From contig WOZT01000240.1 of assembly GCA_011620145.1 (NCBI GenBank), forward strand, positions 6,476 to 16,562: a stretch of 10,087 nucleotides of DNA, read 5' to 3'. The DNA is from Gammaproteobacteria bacterium (GTDB taxonomy: Bacteria; Pseudomonadota; Gammaproteobacteria; UBA5335). The position numbers and the translations under genes are program-made. Numbering within the stretch: the stretch's first letter is position 1; the number at the start of each line of letters is the position of its first letter. The notes below the pieces were generated by a model. It made no database searches. It had not been told where the DNA came from and saw only the letters and a list, made by a program, of their open reading frames with translations. Positions 6,775-10,087 of this stretch are shown here, one piece after another.

Positions 6775-8118
6775 TCATGGCATGACGCAATCGTCCGCGA
6801 TACCCGCCAGACGCCGCACGTGCACACGGACGGCCTCCGGATCGGCGCCCTCCACCATGACCCGCAGCAAGGGTTCCGTGCCCGAGGGACGCAATACGAC
6901 CCGGCCTTCGCGCCCCAATGCCTGCAGCGACTCCTGAATGGCGCGTTGCAACTTGGGATGACGTGCCACCGCCCGTGCATCCGATACCGGCACATTGATC
7001 AATTCCTGCGGATAGCGGGGCATGGCCGCGACCAGATCCTGCAGAGGGCGACCGGTTGCAGCCATGACCCCCAGAACCTGCAGGGCCGCGACGATCCCAT
7101 CCCCGGTGGTGGTTCGATCCAGACAGATGATATGGCCAGATGGCTCGCCGCCGAGAACCCCGCTCCCCCTTCGCAGCAGATCCATGACGTGGCGATCCCC
7201 CACGGGCGCCCGCTCAAACCCGATCCCCTGGGCCGCCAACGCGTGCTCCAGACCCAGATTGCTCATCTCGGTTCCGACGACCGCCCCCTGCAAACGACCC
7301 GTGCGCAGAAACTCGAGCGCGAGGACGTACAGGATCTGATCTCCATCAATCAGCTCTCCACTGGCATCCACCAGAAGTACCCGATCACCATCCCCGTCGA
7401 GCGCCATTCCAACATCGGCCCCCACCTCGCGCACCAGGCGCTGCAGCGATTCGGGATGCAGGCTGCCACAGCCGTCATTGATATTCAGGCCGTTGGGACT
7501 GATCCCCATCGGGATCACCGTCGCGCCCAGTTCGGACAGGACATCGGGCGCAATGTGGTAAGTCGCGCCATGGGCACAATCCACGGCAATCCGCATGCCC
7601 TTGAGGCTGATCCCGGCGCTCAGCGTGGACTTGCAGAATTCAATGTAACGGCCGGTCGCATCGGTAATGCGAGATACCTTCCCCAGGCGCGCCGAATCGA
7701 CCATGGGCAAAGGGCCTTCCAAAGCCTGCTCAATCAAGCATTCGATCTCATCCGACAACTTGTCTCCGGTGGGGGAAAAAAACTTGATGCCGTTGTCGTG
7801 AAAGGGGTTATGGGATGCGCTGATGACCACGCCGGCATGGGCCCGGAAGGTTTTGGTGAGATACGCGACGGCAGGGGTTGGCATGGGTCCCAGTAGCCGC
7901 ACCCCCACCCCGGCCGCTGAAAATCCAGCTTCCAAGGCGGATTCAAACATATAACCCGAAATGCGCGTGTCCTTGCCAATCAATACACAGCCCCGACCTT
8001 CTCGATCGAGCACCCGGCCCGCAGCCATTCCAAGGCGAAGAATGAATTCGGGGACCATGGGAGTCTCTCCCACCCGCCCGCGGATGCCATCCGTCCCGAA
8101 ATACCGACGTCGCCCCAT
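6775..8118 (-). CDS. glmM: Phosphoglucosamine mutase
   Basis: Cytoplasmic enzyme (447 aa; E. coli 445) converting glucosamine 6-phosphate to glucosamine 1-phosphate on the way to UDP-GlcNAc, the precursor of peptidoglycan and lipopolysaccharide. All four alpha-D-phosphohexomutase signatures are present: the N-terminal YFGTDGIRG (6-14); the active-site ISASHNP (99-105) with phosphoserine S102; the Mg site DGDGDR (241-246); and the sugar-binding GEPSGH (324-329) with C-terminal phosphate-binding RPSGTEP (410-416). The frame is open for 76 more codons upstream through folP. I chose the ATG at 8116-8118 because GAGGGA (8126-8131) lies 7 nt upstream and because the family starts a few residues before FGTDGIRG. 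An ATG at 8131-8133 would add five residues but overlaps that ribosome binding site. It lies 25 nt after folP, a pairing also found in E. coli. Confidence 0.97.
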   Translation of the reverse strand: MGRRRYFGTDGIRGRVGETPMVPEFILRLGMAAGRVLDREGRGCVLIGKDTRISGYMFESALEAGFSAAGVGVRLLGPMPTPAVAYLTKTFRAHAGVVISASHNPFHDNGIKFFSPTGDKLSDEIECLIEQALEGPLPMVDSARLGKVSRITDATGRYIEFCKSTLSAGISLKGMRIAVDCAHGATYHIAPDVLSELGATVIPMGISPNGLNINDGCGSLHPESLQRLVREVGADVGMALDGDGDRVLLVDASGELIDGDQILYVLALEFLRTGRLQGAVVGTEMSNLGLEHALAAQGIGFERAPVGDRHVMDLLRRGSGVLGGEPSGHIICLDRTTTGDGIVAALQVLGVMAATGRPLQDLVAAMPRYPQELINVPVSDARAVARHPKLQRAIQESLQALGREGRVVLRPSGTEPLLRVMVEGADPEAVRVHVRRLAGIADDCVMP

Positions 8119-8143
8119 CGTGTTATCCCTCATCGTTCTTGAT

Positions 8144-8980
8144 TTAAGGTTCAGCCCGCGCCCGGACCGCAGCAAGCGCCTGCCAGACCCGCAGCGCATC
8201 GACCGTCGGCGCCACATCGTGGACCCGAACCATCGCAGCGCCGTGGACGGCAGCCCATAGCGCCGCCGCCACGCTGGCTGCTTGTCGCCCCGCCGCGGGA
8301 CGTTGCCCGAGAATCTGCCCCAGCATGGATTTACGCGAAACCCCAACCAGTATCGGTCGATTCAGCGTTTTGAGCCGATCGAGGCCCGCCAAAAGCGACA
8401 GATTATGCGGCAATTCCTTCCCAAAACCGAAACCGGGATCGATCATCAGTTTTTGCTCATCAAGACCCGCCGCCCTGCATGCCGCCAGCCGCTGCGCGAG
8501 GAAATCCATGACCTCACCCACAACATCCGATTTGTAATGAGCATTGCATTGCATGGTGGCGGGCTCGCCCTGCATGTGCATCAGGCAAACCGGAACCCCA
8601 AGGGCGGCAGCCGCTTCCAGGGCGCCGGGCAGTCGCAAGGCACGCACATCATTGATCATGCACGCGCCGGCTGCGACGGCCGGCCGCATCACCTCCGGCT
8701 TGCTGGTATCGACGGAGATGGGCACCGAAACCGCTTTGGACAGGGCGGCGATCACCGGCACCACCCGGTCGATTTCTTCCATCACCGACACAGGTGTCGC
8801 GCCAGGACGGGTGGACTCGCCGCCCACATCAATCACATCAGCCCCTTCCGCCACGAGCTTCAGCCCTTGTTCAACCGCATCGCGCACCTGGATGTAGCGC
8901 CCCCCATCTGAAAACGAATCGGGTGTGACGTTCAGTATTCCCATGACCTGGCATCGATTGGAACTAAGCCCGGGCAGCAC
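8144..8980 (-). CDS. folP: Dihydropteroate synthase
   Basis: TIM-barrel folate enzyme (278 aa; E. coli 282) that joins 7,8-dihydropterin pyrophosphate to p-aminobenzoate; it is the target of sulfonamides. Motifs are VMGILNVTPDSFSDGG (12-27, the flexible loop), GGESTRPG (53-60), D91, N110-D111, DPGFGFGK (181-188), SRK with K217, and VRVHDV (251-256). The start chosen is GTG at 8978-8980, because a strong GGAGG (8988-8992) lies exactly 7 nt upstream. An in-frame ATG at 8996-8998 would add six residues, but nothing resembling a ribosome binding site precedes it, only the U-tract of the ftsH terminator. The gene lies in the expected place between ftsH and glmM, but it is separated from ftsH by that terminator. 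Confidence 0.95.
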   Translation of the reverse strand: MLPGLSSNRCQVMGILNVTPDSFSDGGRYIQVRDAVEQGLKLVAEGADVIDVGGESTRPGATPVSVMEEIDRVVPVIAALSKAVSVPISVDTSKPEVMRPAVAAGACMINDVRALRLPGALEAAAALGVPVCLMHMQGEPATMQCNAHYKSDVVGEVMDFLAQRLAACRAAGLDEQKLMIDPGFGFGKELPHNLSLLAGLDRLKTLNRPILVGVSRKSMLGQILGQRPAAGRQAASVAAALWAAVHGAAMVRVHDVAPTVDALRVWQALAAVRARAEP

Positions 8981-8987
8981 GGCGATT

Positions 8988-8992
8988 CCTCC
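8988..8992 (-). promoter_or_regulatory. Shine-Dalgarno deciding the folP start
   Basis: GGAGG lies 7 nt upstream of the GTG at 8978-8980, ideal spacing, and it falls inside the extra six codons of the longer ATG form. This is the main reason to prefer the shorter protein. If a transcript began very close to 8998, a leaderless ATG start would remain possible. Confidence 0.7.
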
Positions 8993-9004
8993 GTTCATCA
9001 ATAT

Positions 9005-9043
9005 CAAAAACAAAAAAGCCGATGACCCTGAAAGGCCATCGGC
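9005..9043 (-). terminator. Intrinsic terminator after ftsH
   Basis: On the minus strand GCCGATG pairs with CATCGGC (7 bp), with two further G-C pairs inside after one mismatch and a 6-nt loop. A T-rich run follows directly (TTTTTTGTTTTTG). The stem begins about 31 nt after the ftsH stop codon. The T-run is on the minus-strand 3' side, so the terminator acts on ftsH transcripts. It leaves only about 25 nt before the folP start codon. Confidence 0.92.
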
Positions 9044-9074
9044 TGGTTGAGTAGTAGCCCGGCGTCGGGTCGAT

Positions 9075-10087
9075 TCAGCCCGCAGGACCTGCCAGTTCTC
9101 CTGAGGCGGCAGCCGTGGGCGTTGCCGGCTTGAGATCAATGGACGCGGTCTTGCCGGAGGAGGAATCGGAATCATCATCCCGATGCTCCGCCCACCCCTT
9201 GGGAGGCGGCACTTCCCGGCCGGCCATGATGGCATCAATCTGCTCACGATCGATGGTCTCGTACTTCATCAGCGCCGCCGACATCAAATGCAGCTTGTCC
9301 AATGAGGATTCCAGGATGTTGCGCGCCTTCTCGTAGTTGCGGTTAATGATGTTGCGGACCTCATCATCAATGGCATTGGCCGTATCTGCGGACATTCCCT
9401 GCGCGGCACGACCGCCATAATTCCCCATGTAGCCCGCCGATTCATCCTCGCCATAAGCCAGGGGGCCAAGACGGGCCGACAGCCCCCAACGCGTGACCAT
9501 GTTGCGGGCAATATCGGTCGCCCGCTCGATGTCGTTGGAGGCACCGGTGGTCACCGCATCAAAGCCGAAAACCAGTTCCTCCGCCACGCGCCCACCAAAC
9601 AGACTGGCCAACTGGCTTTCCAGGCGCCGCTTGCTGTAGCTGTAGCGGTCGTCCTCGGGCAGGAACATCGTCACCCCAAGGGCACGCCCGCGCGGCATGA
9701 TGCTGATCTTGTAGACGGGGTCATGATCGGGAACATTCAGCCCGACAATGGCATGGCCCGCTTCGTGGTAAGCCGTCAGGCGTTTCTCGTCCTCGCTCAT
9801 TACCATCGAGCGGCGTTCGGCGCCCATCATGATCTTGTCCTTGGCGCGCTCGAACAAATCCATGCTCACCACGCGGCGGCTCAGTCGCGCCGCAATCAAG
9901 GCGGCTTCGTTGACCAGGTTGGCGAGATCAGCGCCTGAAAAACCCGGCGTGCCGCGGGCGATGACGGACGCATCGATATCTTCCCCAACCGGCACCTTGC
10001 GCATGTGAACCTTGAGAATCTGCTCACGACCGCGCACATCAGGCAAGCCCACCGTCACCTGCCGGTCAAATCGACCGGGACGCAACA
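9075..10087 (-). CDS. ftsH: ATP-dependent zinc metalloprotease FtsH, C-terminal part (runs off right edge)
   Basis: Membrane-anchored AAA+ protease that degrades membrane and short-lived cytoplasmic proteins. The frame is open to the right edge; about 336 residues are visible and the 5' part with the membrane helices and Walker motifs is missing. The fragment begins in the second region of homology, [10 protein letters not shown], with both arginine fingers (fragment residues 2 and 5). The helical lid [19 protein letters not shown] follows at 45-63. The protease domain has the zinc motif HEAGH at 107-111 and the third ligand D185 in [10 protein letters not shown] (181-190). The last 40 residues or so are low-complexity, acidic and Ser/Ala-rich, and look disordered. 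The codon at 10083-10085 is TTG and reads as an internal Leu, not a start. The gene ends at an intrinsic terminator. Confidence 0.97.
   Translation of the reverse strand, partial: LRPGRFDRQVTVGLPDVRGREQILKVHMRKVPVGEDIDASVIARGTPGFSGADLANLVNEAALIAARLSRRVVSMDLFERAKDKIMMGAERRSMVMSEDEKRLTAYHEAGHAIVGLNVPDHDPVYKISIMPRGRALGVTMFLPEDDRYSYSKRRLESQLASLFGGRVAEELVFGFDAVTTGASNDIERATDIARNMVTRWGLSARLGPLAYGEDESAGYMGNYGGRAAQGMSADTANAIDDEVRNIINRNYEKARNILESSLDKLHLMSAALMKYETIDREQIDAIMAGREVPPPKGWAEHRDDDSDSSSGKTASIDLKPATPTAAASGELAGPAG

Noticed and set aside
6820..7896. Long open frame on the plus strand opposite glmM (about 358 codons)
   Set aside because: Same reasons: shadow composition, no ribosome binding site or domain, and complete overlap with a clearly functional gene.
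8119..8346. 76-codon upstream extension of glmM
   Set aside because: It overlaps folP in another frame and has an Arg/Trp/Ser-rich composition. A good SD sits 7 nt before the ATG at 8116-8118.
9018..9043. The ftsH terminator arms (GCCGATG/CATCGGC) are identical to the tRNA-Leu acceptor stem arms at 5375-5459
   Set aside because: Only 7 bp are shared, the loops and surrounding sequence are unrelated, and the same 7-mer occurs elsewhere in the window. Chance is the simplest explanation; there is no sign of a tRNA remnant.
8999..9247. Long upstream extension of the folP frame into ftsH
   Set aside because: It would run through the terminator and the ftsH 3' end out of frame; family members begin near the GTG at 8978-8980.
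1..10087. CRISPR arrays, insertion sequences, phage genes, toxin-antitoxin pairs or unknown gene cassettes
   Set aside because: No repeated units, terminal inverted repeats, transposase motifs or unassigned minus- or plus-strand genes were found. The window is filled by recognisable core genes.

Overview
The window carries a conserved housekeeping cluster from a GC-rich (roughly 60% by eye) proteobacterium. Every gene I can support lies on the minus strand, so transcription runs from high to low coordinates. In that order the genes are ftsH (3' part), folP, glmM, tpiA, secG, tRNA-Leu(GAG), nuoA, nuoB, nuoC, nuoD, nuoE, nuoF and nuoG (5' part). From general knowledge, this order with a leucine tRNA between secG and nuoA is typical of several gammaproteobacterial lineages (Xanthomonas/Legionella/Chromatiales-like). 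Separate nuoC and nuoD genes argue against enteric bacteria, where they are fused. A Chromatiales/Ectothiorhodospiraceae-like or related chemolithotrophic gammaproteobacterium is my best guess, held with low certainty.

Region by region. At 9075-10087 is the C-terminal part of the membrane AAA+ protease FtsH, followed by a clear intrinsic terminator (9005-9043). Positions 5538-8980 hold folP (dihydropteroate synthase), glmM (phosphoglucosamine mutase), tpiA (triosephosphate isomerase) and secG (translocon subunit), spaced 25 to 59 nt apart. Positions 5375-5459 hold an 85-nt class II tRNA-Leu with anticodon GAG and an encoded CCA end. Positions 1-5303 hold the start of the nuo operon for respiratory complex I (NADH:quinone oxidoreductase). 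Its genes are packed tightly, with overlaps of 4 to 10 nt or gaps of 4 to 8 nt, except for 40 nt before nuoG, which runs off the left edge.

How the genes work together. NuoE, NuoF and NuoG form the NADH-oxidising arm: FMN and the Fe-S clusters whose ligands are visible here. NuoB, NuoC and NuoD form the quinone-reducing connecting module. NuoA is the first of the membrane subunits; the rest (NuoH, J-N) should lie beyond the left edge. The folP/glmM/tpiA/secG block serves folate synthesis, cell-wall precursor supply, glycolysis/Calvin-cycle triose exchange and protein export. These are not one pathway and are probably grouped by shared transcription.

I looked for accessory or mobile content, CRISPR-like repeats, unknown genes and toxin-like small genes and found none. 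There is no gene-free stretch longer than 94 nt. I do not see an undescribed system. The points worth a second look are local and regulatory: the terminator placed just before folP, the promoter-like site before the tRNA, the absence of an obvious nuo promoter, and a 14-bp palindrome between the tRNA and nuoA.
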